Source: Microglena sp. YARC
Lineage: Eukaryota > Chlorophyta > Chlorophyceae > Chlamydomonadales > Chlamydomonadaceae
NCBI GenBank assembly: GCA_022414725.1
Contig: CM039464.1
Location: 54,168,268-54,232,267 of the forward strand
Length of the DNA: 64,000 bases
Direction: 5' to 3'
Of the stretch, positions 37,303 through 47,580 are shown one piece after another (within the stretch, counting starts at the first letter, position 1; the number at the start of each line of letters is the position of its first letter). Below the pieces are notes generated by a model that saw only the letters and a program-made list of their open reading frames with translations, searched no databases and had not been told where the DNA came from. Made by a program: the position numbers and the translations under genes.

Positions 37303-38460
37303 ATGCATTGTCGCAAGGGTATCGTGGTACCAGGCTTTATGGGCAGTTCTCTACCATTCGTTAAAAACGTGAAGCATGTGGAGGACTCTGCTGGCACGGA
37401 TGCATTCAAGGAAGGTGTTAACAAGCTCGTCATGATTATGCATGCTTTCCATGCCGACATATTGGGTGACACGGTCATGCAGACTCTCTCTTCTATGGGA
37501 AATGATGAGTCTTCATTGATCCACGTGTTCGAAATCACTTGCAAGATCAGCCCTAGCAACACTGAGTTGTTCCCAAGGGTGATGGGGGCTTTGTTCGCGA
37601 CTCAGTTCGTTTGCACCCAGCACGGAATTACGAAGAACGATTCCGAGTATCGCACTTCGCATGTTTTCAAGGAGACATTGTACCATGTGTGGATTCCTCT
37701 TGCGGACAAGAGCGTGCACAGACGCGTGAGCGTGGCGATTGTGAATTGTTTCTGGAGTGCGTGGTACAACTTCAACTGGTTCAACATAGCGTTCGACATT
37801 GACTCTCTTTGCCATACCCAGGATCGGTTGTACGTACTTAACACGGACAAACTATTGAAGAGTTCAATTGTCACTTTGCTGACATCCCGCATCCACCGCG
37901 TTCAGATGAAACGTTTCTGCATTTCGCCGGCGTACGTAGCCGACCGTGGGATCGTGACATGCGACGAAAATACACGGTATGACTCGATCGTATGCTGCAT
38001 TGAGAGGGCGGATGGGTTCGTGCGCAACAGGGGGTGGATTATGGACGACATGTTGTGCGGGTGGTGTGTGGGGGTAGTTTCCAAGTGGGGTGTTATGTGC
38101 ACGGACCCCACTAACGTTCGCCTGCGCCAATCGTGTCACAACGAGACCATCACAGAGAGCGAAGCCAAACATGCCTTGTCATCCTCTTTGTACATGCAGG
38201 TGTGCGAACCTCATGGTGTAGAGGTGACTGAAGAGGGTATCGAATACATACCTTACCTACATCCAAACACCAGTGACGTGTGCGGCCTCTGTCATGAGGC
38301 GTTCAAAGAAGAAGACATCGTCATCAATCTAAGTTGCAATCACAACTTCCACATTACCTGCCCCTCCACGATCACCCATCACAAAAAAAAGGGGCGAGGA
38401 ATTTGCGATTGGTTGCGCATTCAGAAAAGCTGCCCGTACTGTAGAGCAAAGGTTTTGTAG
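37303..38460 (+). CDS. RING-finger protein, probable E3 ubiquitin ligase
   Basis: 385 residues, intact. The N-terminal 300 residues form an unrecognised domain with several Cys/Trp/His clusters (around IVNCFWSAWYNFNWFNIAF and DDMLCGWCVGVVSKWGV). The C-terminus (residues about 327-385) is a RING: C-x2-C (CGLC), C-x-H-x2-H (CNHNFH), C (ITC), and C-x2-C (CPYC), with a loop rich in K/H. Such proteins recruit ubiquitin-conjugating enzymes, and giant viruses use them to change host protein turnover. It follows a 100-bp spacer with an A/T-rich ACTTTACTTAACATACATG leader. Confidence 0.8.
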   Translation: MHCRKGIVVPGFMGSSLPFVKNVKHVEDSAGTDAFKEGVNKLVMIMHAFHADILGDTVMQTLSSMGNDESSLIHVFEITCKISPSNTELFPRVMGALFATQFVCTQHGITKNDSEYRTSHVFKETLYHVWIPLADKSVHRRVSVAIVNCFWSAWYNFNWFNIAFDIDSLCHTQDRLYVLNTDKLLKSSIVTLLTSRIHRVQMKRFCISPAYVADRGIVTCDENTRYDSIVCCIERADGFVRNRGWIMDDMLCGWCVGVVSKWGVMCTDPTNVRLRQSCHNETITESEAKHALSSSLYMQVCEPHGVEVTEEGIEYIPYLHPNTSDVCGLCHEAFKEEDIVINLSCNHNFHITCPSTITHHKKKGRGICDWLRIQKSCPYCRAKVL

Positions 38461-38481
38461 ACACATTGAGTACACAAGACT

Positions 38482-41475
38482 ATGTCGAGTTCTAACGATG
38501 CGCTTGACATGATGGGTGCGGTTGTGATGATGGCAACCGCCGACAATATAATTTTCCCTGGGGTAGTGAGAGAAAACGACCTCCTTCTTTTATGGACGCA
38601 GCAAGGGAACAGAGTGCTCGCAGGTAGAATCGGTGCATCCAATCCTAGCGTGTTCGTAGACGAACACGAAGGGCTTGTCGTGAAGGGGGCTCTATATGAT
38701 AATGGGAATTGTGCAGGCGGTGTTTCTGTGCTGACTCCTGACTCTGAGGGAGCCACTTCCATGTATGTTACGTCTAACACAGGAGGCTTGGTACATCGAA
38801 CATCGTGAAAGATATTGTCATTCAATCTGCAAAAACAACAATACTTGGGATATCTGTATTCGAGTCGAATATCGTGATCAAGGATCCTAGCAACAACACT
38901 CGATACACTGATTTGATAGAATCTTGCATATTCGGGTCCAATGCAGGATACTTTGGATCTAATGCGGGAGAATTCGGGTCTAATGCAGGATACTTTGGAT
39001 CTAATGCAGGTGAATTCGGGTCTAATGCAGGATACTTTGGATCTAATGCGGGTGAATTCGGGTCTAATGCCGGATACTTTGGATCTAATGCAGGTGAATT
39101 CGGGTCCAATGCCGGATACTTTGGATCTAATGCAGGTGAATTCGGGTCCAATGCCGGATACTTTGGATCTAATGCGGGTGAATTCGGGTCTAATGCCGGA
39201 TACTTTGGATCTAATGCGGGTGAATTTGGATCTAATGCAGGATACTTTGGATCTAATGCGGGTGAATTCGGGTCTAATGCAGGATACTTTGGATCTAATG
39301 CGGGTGAATTCGGGTCTAATGCAGGATACTTTGGATCTAATGCAGGATACTTTGGATCTAATGCGGGTGAATTCGGGTCTAATGCAGGATACTTTGGATC
39401 TAATGCAGGATACTTTGGGTCCAATGCAGGATACTTTGCATCTAATGCAGGATACTTTGGATCTAATGCGGGTGAATTCAGGTCTAATGCAGGAAACTTC
39501 GGATCTAATACAGGTGAATTCGGGTCGAATGCAGGATACTTTGGGTCTAATGCAGGATACTTTGGATCTAATGCAGGATACTTTGGATCTAATGCAGGTG
39601 AATTCGGGTCTAATGCCTGATACTTTGGATATAATGCGGGTGAATTCGGGTCTAATGCCGGATACTTAGTATATAATGCGGGTGAACTCGAGTCTAATGC
39701 AGGATACTTTGCATCTAATGCAGGTGAATTCGGGTCTAATGCAGGTAAATTCGGGTCTAATGCAGGTGCTTTGGATCTAATGCGGGTGAATTCGGGTCTA
39801 ATGCAGGATACTTTGGCTCCAATGCAGGTGAATTCGGGTCTAATGCAGGATACTTTGGGTCTAATGCAGGATACTTTGCATCTAATGCAGGTGAATTCGG
39901 GTCTAATGCAGGTAAATTCGGGTCTAATGCAGGTGCTTTGGATCTAATGCGGGTGAATTCGGGTCTAATGCCTGATACTTTGGATCTAACGCGGGTGAAT
40001 TCGGGTCTAATGTCGGATACTTTGGATCTAATGCGGGTGAATTTGGATCTAATGCAGGATACTTTGCATCTAATGCAGGTGAATTCGGGTCTAATGCAGG
40101 ATACTTTGGATCTAATGCGGGTGAATTCGGGTCTAATGCCGGATACTTTGGATCTAATGCGGGTGAATTCGGATCTAATGCAGGATACTTTGGATCTAAT
40201 GCAGGATACTTTGGGCCCAATGCAGGATACTTTGCATCTAATGCAGGATACTTTGGATCTAATGCGGGTGAATTCAGGTCTAATGCAGGAAACTTCGGAT
40301 CTAATACAGGTGAATTCGGGTCGAATGCAGGATACTTTGGGTCTAATGCAGGATACTTTGGATCTAATGCAGGATACTTTGGATCTAATGCAGGTGAATT
40401 CGGGTCTAATGCCTGATACTTTGGATCTAATGCGGGTGAATTCGGGTCTAATGCCGGATACTTTGTATATAATGCGGGTGAACTCGAGTTTAATGCAGGA
40501 TACTTTGCATCTAATGCAGGTGAATTCGGGTCTAATGCAGGTGAATTCGGGTCTAATGCAGGATACTTTGGATCTAATGCGGGTGAATTCGGGTCTAATG
40601 CAGGATACTTTGGCTCCAATGCAGGTGAATTCGGGTCTAATGCAGGATACTTTGGGTCTAATGCAGGATACTTTGCATCTAATGCAGGTGAATTCGTGTC
40701 TAATGCAGGATACTTTGGATCTAATGCGGAATGAATTCGGGTCTAATGCAGGATACTTTGGATCTAATGCAGGATACTTGGGGTCTAATGCAGGATACTT
40801 TGGATCTAATGCAGGTGAATTCGGGTCCAATGCCGGATACTTTGGATCTAATGCGGGTGAATTCGGGTCTAATGCCGGATACTTTGGATCTAATGCAGGT
40901 GAATTCGGATCTAATGTAGGATACTTTGGATCTAATGCAGGTGAATTCGGGTCTAATGCCGGATACTTTGGATCTAATGCGGGTGAATTCGGGTATCCAC
41001 TCCAGGCACCTCGGCGGTCGCTGTGTCCGGTTCTATGAGTCTCTCTGGGCGACTGGGGGTGGGGGAGACGTTGCTAGGGACCGAGCCTGTGTTTTCGTTA
41101 TAGCTCGTGCGCGACAGTGCGGCCAAGCCCTCCTCTAGCACCTGGACTGTTACATCTGACCGTCGTATAAAGGAGAACATATGCAACGCCGACCTCGAGC
41201 GGTGCTATGAGATCGTCCGCGAAGTCCCTTTGCGTCGATTTTCTTGGCGTAAGGACGTTTACACGCCCGATCAGGTCGGTAACGACCGCTCAAAGCTTGG
41301 GTGGATCGCTCAGGAGGTCCAGGCGGTTTTCCCTAAGGCTGTGTCCACTCAGAGCATGTTTGGGATGGACGACTGTCTTGCATTGAACAACGACCAGCTT
41401 ATCGCGGCTCTCTACGGGTGTGTCAAGTGTATGCAGGCGCGTATCGATTCGCTCGAGAAAAAAATGAAAAAATGA
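38482..41475 (+). pseudogene. Giant repetitive fibre gene with S74 chaperone end, frameshifted
   Basis: A head of about 108 residues (38482-38808) shifts frame at about 38805 into a region IVIQSAKTTILG...DLIES, then into a run of seven-residue units GSNAGYF/GSNAGEF. The correct frame is clear to a TGA at 39618-39620; further stops and shifts follow. The repeat ends near 40993. A last frame from 41107 to 41475 has the S74 chaperone signature TSDRRIKENI, GWIAQEVQAVFPKAV and a short coil. The whole is a trimeric fibre gene of up to 3 kb whose repeat region has decayed. The intact S74 gene at 25292 is a relative at the C-terminus only. Confidence 0.75.
38934..40993 (+). repeat. 21/42-bp tandem repeat, about 98 units
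   Basis: The basic 21-bp unit reads GG(A/G)TCTAATGC(A/C/G)GGATACTTT or ...GGTGAATTC; the two kinds mostly alternate to form a 42-bp unit. Units are highly similar over 2.06 kb, and larger blocks are duplicated (for example 39460-39610 resembles 40260-40410). Long frames are open on the minus strand as well as in several plus frames, which is a property of the repeat and not evidence of extra genes. Confidence 0.9.
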
Positions 41476-41496
41476 AGAGATAGATTTTAACACTCG

Positions 41497-41600
41497 ACGG
41501 AATACTAAAATGAAACCGCTTTCTGGAGTGTACGGTACACCTTATGGTGTAACCTTATGGTGTAGCAACCCACATTGCAGTGGAACACCATCATGTTTTT
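41497..41600. repeat. MITE remnant at virus right end
   Basis: CGACGGAATACTAAAATGAAAC is the inner part of the MITE end, followed by TTATGGTGTAACCTTATGGTG and AGCAACCCACATTGCAGTGG, matching 20395-20460. It is truncated. Confidence 0.7.
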
Positions 41601-41613
41601 TTGTAGCCCATCA

Positions 41614-42096
41614 TCAACAACACGCATCCCTGCAAAACGGAAGCGGTCTCCCTTGTCCCAACAGTTCCATGCAGTGCAGCCTTGCGATTGTGAGAGCAAA
41701 GGAGCGGTCCCGGTCCGAGTAAGTGCTGGTTTCTGGAGAGAATCGCAGTCCTCGTACCTCAGGGTACCGCTTGATCGAGTTGTTGTCGACAAGAGAGGGG
41801 GCTAAGCCACCCCTCCTGTGTTTTTCTTGGATTTTTTTACGTGTGCAGTACACCCTCACCGCCAACTGGTCGCGATAAGAGACCTTTGGAGTCTCCTTCA
41901 ATGGGGTGTGACCCAACAACTCGTAACCTAGACGAATCTGACCTTCCGTGGTTATTTGGACACTTGGAATCTTGTAAACACATTCCTTCTTGGCACCGGT
42001 TTCCCAAGACATGAGAGTCGTCTTGAACTCATCTGTCACACGAACCTCCTCTTTGAAGAGGCGCTTGCAGGAAGCGAACATAGATCCCGTAGGCAC
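41614..42096 (-). pseudogene. Second Fanzor-type remnant at the virus/host border
   Basis: A 160-residue minus-strand frame. It contains VTDEFKTTLMSWETG (the DEF(K/R)TT motif), and a C-terminal block GLRFSPETSTYSDRDRSFALTIARLHC with the RuvC-III Asp, ending RPLPFCRDACC. The zinc-ribbon cysteines around both motifs are replaced (Trp/Ser and Pro/Thr), and the N-terminal two thirds, including RuvC-I, are missing. It differs from the Fanzor at 6635-7740, so it is another lineage. It is a relic and cannot be active. Confidence 0.65.
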
Positions 42097-42108
42097 AGCT
42101 ACCTCTCT

Positions 42109-42136
42109 GAAGCTAGGTGATTAGTGACCTAGCTTC
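42109..42136. other. Perfect hairpin next to the virus/host border
   Basis: GAAGCTAGGT, eight bases, then ACCTAGCTTC: a 10-bp perfect stem. It could be a transcription-related hairpin, the end of an inserted element, or chance. It is the first non-viral-looking sequence after the Fanzor remnant. Confidence 0.5.
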
Positions 42137-42380
42137 AAGGATGTGGCTACCAATTTTGCTTTTGCTGTTTTTCTTTCCAGATTATAGGGATTTCCCCTGG
42201 CTATCAATTTTGTCACAGCTAAATCAACCTAGTGCGGCTGGAAGATGACATAATCAGCTTTCTACACTGTTGACATCTTGGGAAATATCCCAGTGAGTAA
42301 CTCAGGGAGCTGCATAAAAGCTGCTGCTCATAGCCAAAAAGCGAAGCAGTGACATGGAAAATCCAGCAGACCCCAATTAC

Positions 42381-42658
42381 CTATTAAGCCATCTATGTTT
42401 GCATCAACAAGCATCTTCAGTTCGCGGCTGGACACTTGTGCCTGATGCTTGATAGCTGACAGAGCTGTGGCCACGGTGATCCACTCATTAAGATCCCACT
42501 GACTGCCACCAGTGAGACCAGTGGGAAAGGTGGCTGTTCCATTTTGTCGGGCAAAAATATCGGAAAACAGATAGCAAACATGGTGGGGATCCTGCTCTGG
42601 AAGATCATCAGAAAGCGTCGACAATGCTTTAGCTGACGCAGACAGGTAGGTAAAACCC
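42381..42658 (-). CDS. Host exon, unidentified
   Basis: A minus-strand exon bounded by an acceptor CATTCTGCAG (after 42658) and a donor GTAATT (before 42381). The frame reads TYLSASAKALSTLSDDLPEQ, HHVCYLFSDIFARQNG, GGSQWDLNEWITVATALSAIK and LKMLVDANIDGL. I do not recognise the family; the helix-rich composition suggests an alpha-solenoid type protein. The next exon of this gene would lie further left, that is, in or beyond the viral segment. Confidence 0.5.
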
Positions 42659-43198
42659 CTGCAGAATGGCATGAATTGCACGACGTGAGGTAGTACAAAT
42701 TGAATGGATTTGAACATTATAAAATAACGATCGATGCATAGATTGAAGAGTATGCTCTTTAATGTTTTGTTTCTCAATTGCTAATATTTTAAATTGGGTT
42801 GCAATTTGTTTATTTTATGTATGATGTACTAATTTTTTTTATTATGTGTTATTATTCTTTTATTATGTGCTCGTCATTGTATTGTCTTTGTTCTCATCAG
42901 TGTAGTGTAGTGAGGTATTTGGCCCACTTGTGGTCTAGAGCCCCTTCGAGTGTCAGCTGATTGCTGAGTTTGACCTGTAAAAGAAGAAGTAATGGATGAG
43001 GTGAAATAATGAAAAAATAAGTGAATATGTGAGGCGAAAAAGTGATTTTTTGTGAAAAGTGAAAACTTGTTTGGTCTGGAAATTGTAGAAGAACAAGAAT
43101 GAGCATCGTTGTTGAAGGCCGGGTTGTTGTCTTTATTGTAATGCTCCATCTAGAGCTGCTGATATTATTATTACAATTATTGTTTGCGTTGCTTTTAT

Positions 43199-43280
<82 letters not shown>

Positions 43281-43285
43281 GGTGG

Positions 43286-43371
<86 letters not shown>

Positions 43372-43381
43372 GTGATGATGG

Positions 43382-43460
<79 letters not shown>

Positions 43461-44363
43461 AATGATGATGATGACATTTTTCCTGGTGCCCCACTGGACT
43501 CCAAATGTGCCCTCGGCTTGATGAAGTCAAGGGGGACTTATGAACATCATGCACAAAGAAGAAGAGAAAAATAAATAATTTAATGTGCCATTCTGATTGG
43601 TGAAAGTTTTCGTAGGTAGTGGCGTTTGTTGTCGTAAGAGGTGCGACAGAGGCAACTACTATTCCCACTGACCTGCAATCCTCCTTACTGCCACAGTCAG
43701 CTGCGCATGCTCCCAATGTCTGCAAAGCATGGGAAAATAAACAGTAGAGGGTGTGATTGTGTGGCCAGCATGTTTGTTGGCCAGCGTGTGCAAGTGAGTT
43801 TTGTTAATTTGATGGTCAATGTTGGTGATTTGTGGTAAGTTCTATCTGGTATATAGCCTCTGCAAACCTTAATTTAGTGATGTAACTGTGGCAAGAGTTT
43901 TAAACATAGCATTCATGATCCAGGATGTCAAACTATAATTTTGATTATTTCATTTGGTTGGCTCTTGTCTTCTAATTCTCTTATGTAAAGCGTAATTAAC
44001 ATTTACTATTAAAGCTGTGGGATGCTGCATAAGGTAATTACATACAGTGGCCACTGCTTTTCTTTTGAGGCTGCAGACAACAGATTCTAGGCATCTCCCC
44101 GGCTGCTATTAAGCCAAACCCAAAGAAAGCTAGTGCACCTTGAAGCTGACAGAAGCAACTTTCTAGCGCTGTTAAAATTGTGGGACTCAGCACAGAGGCT
44201 AGCTCATCAATCTGTCTAGAAGCTACTGCTCGGAGCACAAAAATAATTTGTGAATTGCACTGGCCAAGGATAGCTCTGCTTACAGAGCCATCCATGGAGA
44301 GCTTATCCAGGCCAGTTACAAGTGACTTCAAACATGCAGAACAAGGCAAAATTATCTGTTTAC
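42659..44363. other. Host intron-like stretch with (ATG)n tract
   Basis: No confident exon except a possible one on the minus strand inside 44040-44260 (ASRQIDELASVLSPTILTAL, acceptor CCGAGCAG). It holds the (ATG)n microsatellite and, just after it, a dispersed phrase (GGTGCCCCACTGGACTCCAA) shared with 45760. Confidence 0.4.
43199..43464. repeat. (ATG)n microsatellite
   Basis: About 265 bp of ATG triplets with a short (GTG)n island near 43265-43287 and a few single changes. Long Met, His or Ser runs in various frames are shadows of it. Confidence 0.95.
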
Positions 44364-44438
44364 CTGCATTCTTGAAATGCTAGTGTCAATGCCAATGAAC
44401 TTGATGCCAGGCTCCATATCGTAGTTATCCAGGATGGC
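44364..44438 (-). CDS. Host exon (25 codons), unidentified
   Basis: Acceptor TGCCCACAG and donor GTAAAC frame an open 75-bp exon reading AILDNYDMEPGIKF and IGIDTSISRMQ. In phase at both ends. Family unknown. Confidence 0.45.
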
Positions 44439-44563
44439 CTGTGGGCATGTGATAAATTGACAAGTTACAGGACATCATCAAAAAGGAAACCCGCTAGGTT
44501 CAGTCGGACACAGTCGGGTGCCTAGACAGGCTTGAAGAACATGGTGAGCCTTGCAATCACGAT

Positions 44564-44761
44564 CAGGGTACTTCCGAGTAAGCGCGTGCTGTTGCGCGCT
44601 GGTGCGCTGCCTTTTCGAGCCCCACTGCGCGTTTCGCGCAGTTTTTTGCAACCCCCTGTGGGTGCAGCAAGCAATTTTTGCGCTTTTTGCACTAAAAGCG
44701 CAGTTTTTATTTTTTCAAGTGCGCTAAAGCGCTGGCCAATTTGGTCAATGGAAGTACCCTG
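44564..44761. mobile_element. hAT-like MITE, 198 bp, with 8-bp target duplication
   Basis: Ends CAGGGTACTTCC and GGAAGTACCCTG are a 12-bp inverted pair. ATCACGAT is duplicated at 44556-44563 and 44762-44769. An 8-bp duplication and CAGGG ends are those of hAT elements. The interior is rich in GCGC/TTTGCGC palindromes. A related copy lies at 55092-55286. Confidence 0.85.
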
Positions 44762-44769
44762 ATCACGAT

Positions 44770-45524
44770 GCTCCGGATACATTGGTAGTTATTACCGGTC
44801 GTGGAGATAGAGTTTGTGAACTATAGGATTTATCTTAGGGTATCAAGTGGTATGGTGGTGCATGTTATCAGGCTGTAGTATAACAGGGGCATGGCATAAC
44901 ACAAGGTGTTACAAGGCGGGTACTACCAGAGGTCCATGCATAGACTGAGAGGAGACCACCCCACTCATACAACTTATTCACGCATCTCCAATCTTATAAT
45001 GCCTACATCATGTTACCAGGCGTTGCAGTATGTATCTTCCCAAGAGCCCCCGGCCTATCACGACATAGCACAATGGCAGCACATACCACCTCAAAGCTAG
45101 GGACAGGGTTACCGGCAGACAAGCAACCACACACACCGTGGGGTGAACGCGGGGGCTCACCACCAAATGGGGATGCAGGGGTGAATCACAAAGTTCAATC
45201 TCATAGATTAGTACACCTCTCTTGTTCCTTCATCCAAGTAGCTGATCATCTGACTGTTGTCGGAACACACGATACTACTCTCCAGAGGCACTGCAATCAG
45301 GGGCATGCACATGGTTAATTGCCCTTTTAGAATACCGGTACTTGCAAGCCACATCCGCAAGCAGTATTTGTAATAAGTATTTACCGTGTAGTAGCTAAGT
45401 GTTTATCAAAAACACCAGCCTTACATTAATCCTCACTACATCTTCCACTCCCTAGTCACTTATGCTTCTGACCTTCTGATGCTATTTTCTTGCACCCGAC
45501 TGCACAAAATGTCAATTATAATAG

Positions 45525-45565
<41 letters not shown>

Positions 45566-45566
45566 T

Positions 45567-45599
<33 letters not shown>

Positions 45600-45683
45600 T
45601 ACTACTACTACTACTACTACTACTAACAACAACAACACCAATAATAATAATAATCTTTTTAATCATCATCATCATCATCATCA

Positions 45684-45728
<45 letters not shown>

Positions 45729-46355
45729 TACTAATGAGGGTGGTTACATTATCTATAACGGTGCCTCACTGGACTCCAAGTATGCCCACTGCTTGATGGA
45801 GCCAGCTGGCTTGAAAGGGGTACTTATGAACACAATCAAAAGAAACAATGACAATATTACTAATGGTTTCATGCTGCTATGACCCAGACGACCGGGTAGA
45901 TGGCCCCCCTTGTCTGTTCGAAAGAAGCTGGAAGGCAGGTTCACTGCTCATTTTTGGGTCTTACACACCCTTTTGGCACGGTTAGGGCACCCTTTCCACC
46001 CAGACTGCACCTTTCAAGCCCAGTAAATGATGCCGAAGACCCCTTAAATTAGCAGGGTGTGTCCCATCTCCTCCCTACATTTAATATTTGGAACAACCCT
46101 GCTTCTAGTGATCCATCATCATATGTATGACGCGGCAATCTCATATGGGATACGATTTTCTCATAGAGTCACATATGAGTCGAGCTAGACCACTGAAACT
46201 TTCTCAAGGTACTTCACATATGCAGGCTCGGTGAACTCGTAACTTATAGGCTTGCTGGTCTCCGTTAGCCATTTTAAGGAAGTGCCATTGAATAATTCAG
46301 AACACTGGCAAAGCAAGAAGGTACTTCACATAGGGGGGGTGAACTAGTAACTTAC
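44770..46355. other. Host non-coding stretch with (ACT)n tract
   Basis: No exon is supported. It contains (ACT)n tracts at about 45523-45625 and 45685-45732 separated by an AAC/AAT/ATC mixture, a dispersed phrase (GGTGCCTCACTGGACTCCAA at about 45761) shared with 43485, and near 45950-46045 a phrase about CACCCTTT..CACCC that recurs at 49310-49420. Confidence 0.45.
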
Positions 46356-46571
46356 AGGGTTGCTGGTCTTTGGTAGCCGCCACATCAAAGGATCGCTGGT
46401 AGCAAGTTCCATTAAACACCTCGGAGGAATGGTAAACTGAGAAGCTGCATGAGCTGACAAGCTGGCAGCGACTGTGGCAATCCATTGCAGTCAGAGCATT
46501 GGAGGCTTGGAAGGGGCTTGACATGATGCCAGTGCCACGTAAGTCCCAGCCAGAGTAGCATCTCACGCTCA
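46356..46571 (-). CDS. Host exon: apple/PAN-like cysteine module
   Basis: Acceptor GATATGCAG and donor GTAAGTTAC. The frame reads RCYSGWDLRGTGIMSS, ALTAMDCHSRCQLVSSCSFSVYH and NGTCYQRSFDVAATKDQQP. The spacing C...DC..RC....C.....Y......G.CY resembles PAN/apple adhesion modules, which are found in extracellular proteins. It is downstream, on the same strand, of SRCR exons, so may be part of the same gene. Confidence 0.5.
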
Positions 46572-47580
46572 CTGCATATCGGAATGAGCGATTGGGATGA
46601 ATGAAAGGGGTTTCAATCAATGTATGTGCCATGTATGTCCCAACCGGAGTAGCATCTCACACTCACTGCGTATTGGACTGATCACCCAGACTGATCCAAA
46701 GTTGCTTTACTTCCCTATCACTTGTAACTCTGCGGCATTTAACTTAAGGTACATATTACGAGCTTAATCGCCAACGCCATCCAACCTGGGAGCTCCTGCC
46801 TGTCCATCATTTATCCATCAGGAGCAATATCAATTAGTAAATTAACCAATCATCCCATCCCACATGGCATCACTTCACCTGTCTCAGCTCCAGAGAGCGA
46901 TTGATGAGTGTCTATGCGTCTGTATGTCTGTATATCCTTGGTGCAGGTAGTAGCTGCATACGAGAATGGGTCATCGAAGCCATCATATTCATGGTCTGGA
47001 TTAAAGAACCTGAAAAGGAAAGTCGAAATGCGTTTGTTTGTTATTTGTTTATTTATTTGTTTGATGATGGTATTGGTGGTGGTGGTGGTGGTAGTGTTGG
47101 TGATATGACTGCCCTGTGGTGAGGGTGGTGCACCGCCTGATGATGGCAACTATGTTTTAGATGCTGACAACAGTGATGGTATAAATTGATTCAGGTGCTA
47201 AATTCGCATAATGTCATTAATGTATTCCATCATATTGATAGACCGAGGCTGCACGAGTCCCTTCAACCTATCCCTGGACTTTAACATGTATACATATACG
47301 TACATGTTGCTAAAGGTAGTGCAAGCAAGGTAACTGGGTGAAGGCAAAGTAACAATGCAGTGTGAACCTGAGGGGTTCGTATTGATATATATATATTGAA
47401 GGCTTGGACTGTGTTGTCTGCTGCACATGGGGCACGAAATCACTCAGAAGAAAACAGCCTCACCAAAAAGGTCCAATACATCCTCAGGTTGCAAATGCAA
47501 AAAAAGGAAAAGCAGTGGAACCAACAAACCAAACAACCTACATTACACATGCATACATGCAGGGATTATACAAGCCGTAC
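46572..47580. other. Host intron-like stretch
   Basis: No supported exon. A phrase shared with the LINE 3' family (CGAGGCTGCACGAGTCCCTT...CCTATCCCTGGACT.TAACA) lies near 47240-47290. Confidence 0.4.

Noticed and set aside
38805..38808. GTG start for the repeat part of the fibre as a separate gene overlapping the head by one codon
   Set aside because: GTG starts are not expected in eukaryotic viruses. A frameshift joining the head and the repeat shaft is simpler.
39757..40830. Long minus-strand frame of DPKYPAL/DPNSPAL repeats as a separate gene
   Set aside because: It is the reverse translation of the 21-bp fibre repeat. It has no independent start context, domain or non-repeat part.
43133..43725. 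Poly-His, poly-Ser or poly-Met proteins over the (ATG)n tract
   Set aside because: All are frames through a microsatellite in host intron-like DNA.
44046..44363. Exon beginning at 44363 on the minus strand
   Set aside because: The CAG/GTAAAC junction there is better read as the donor of the exon 44364-44438, so the downstream part is intron; only a smaller internal segment could be an exon.
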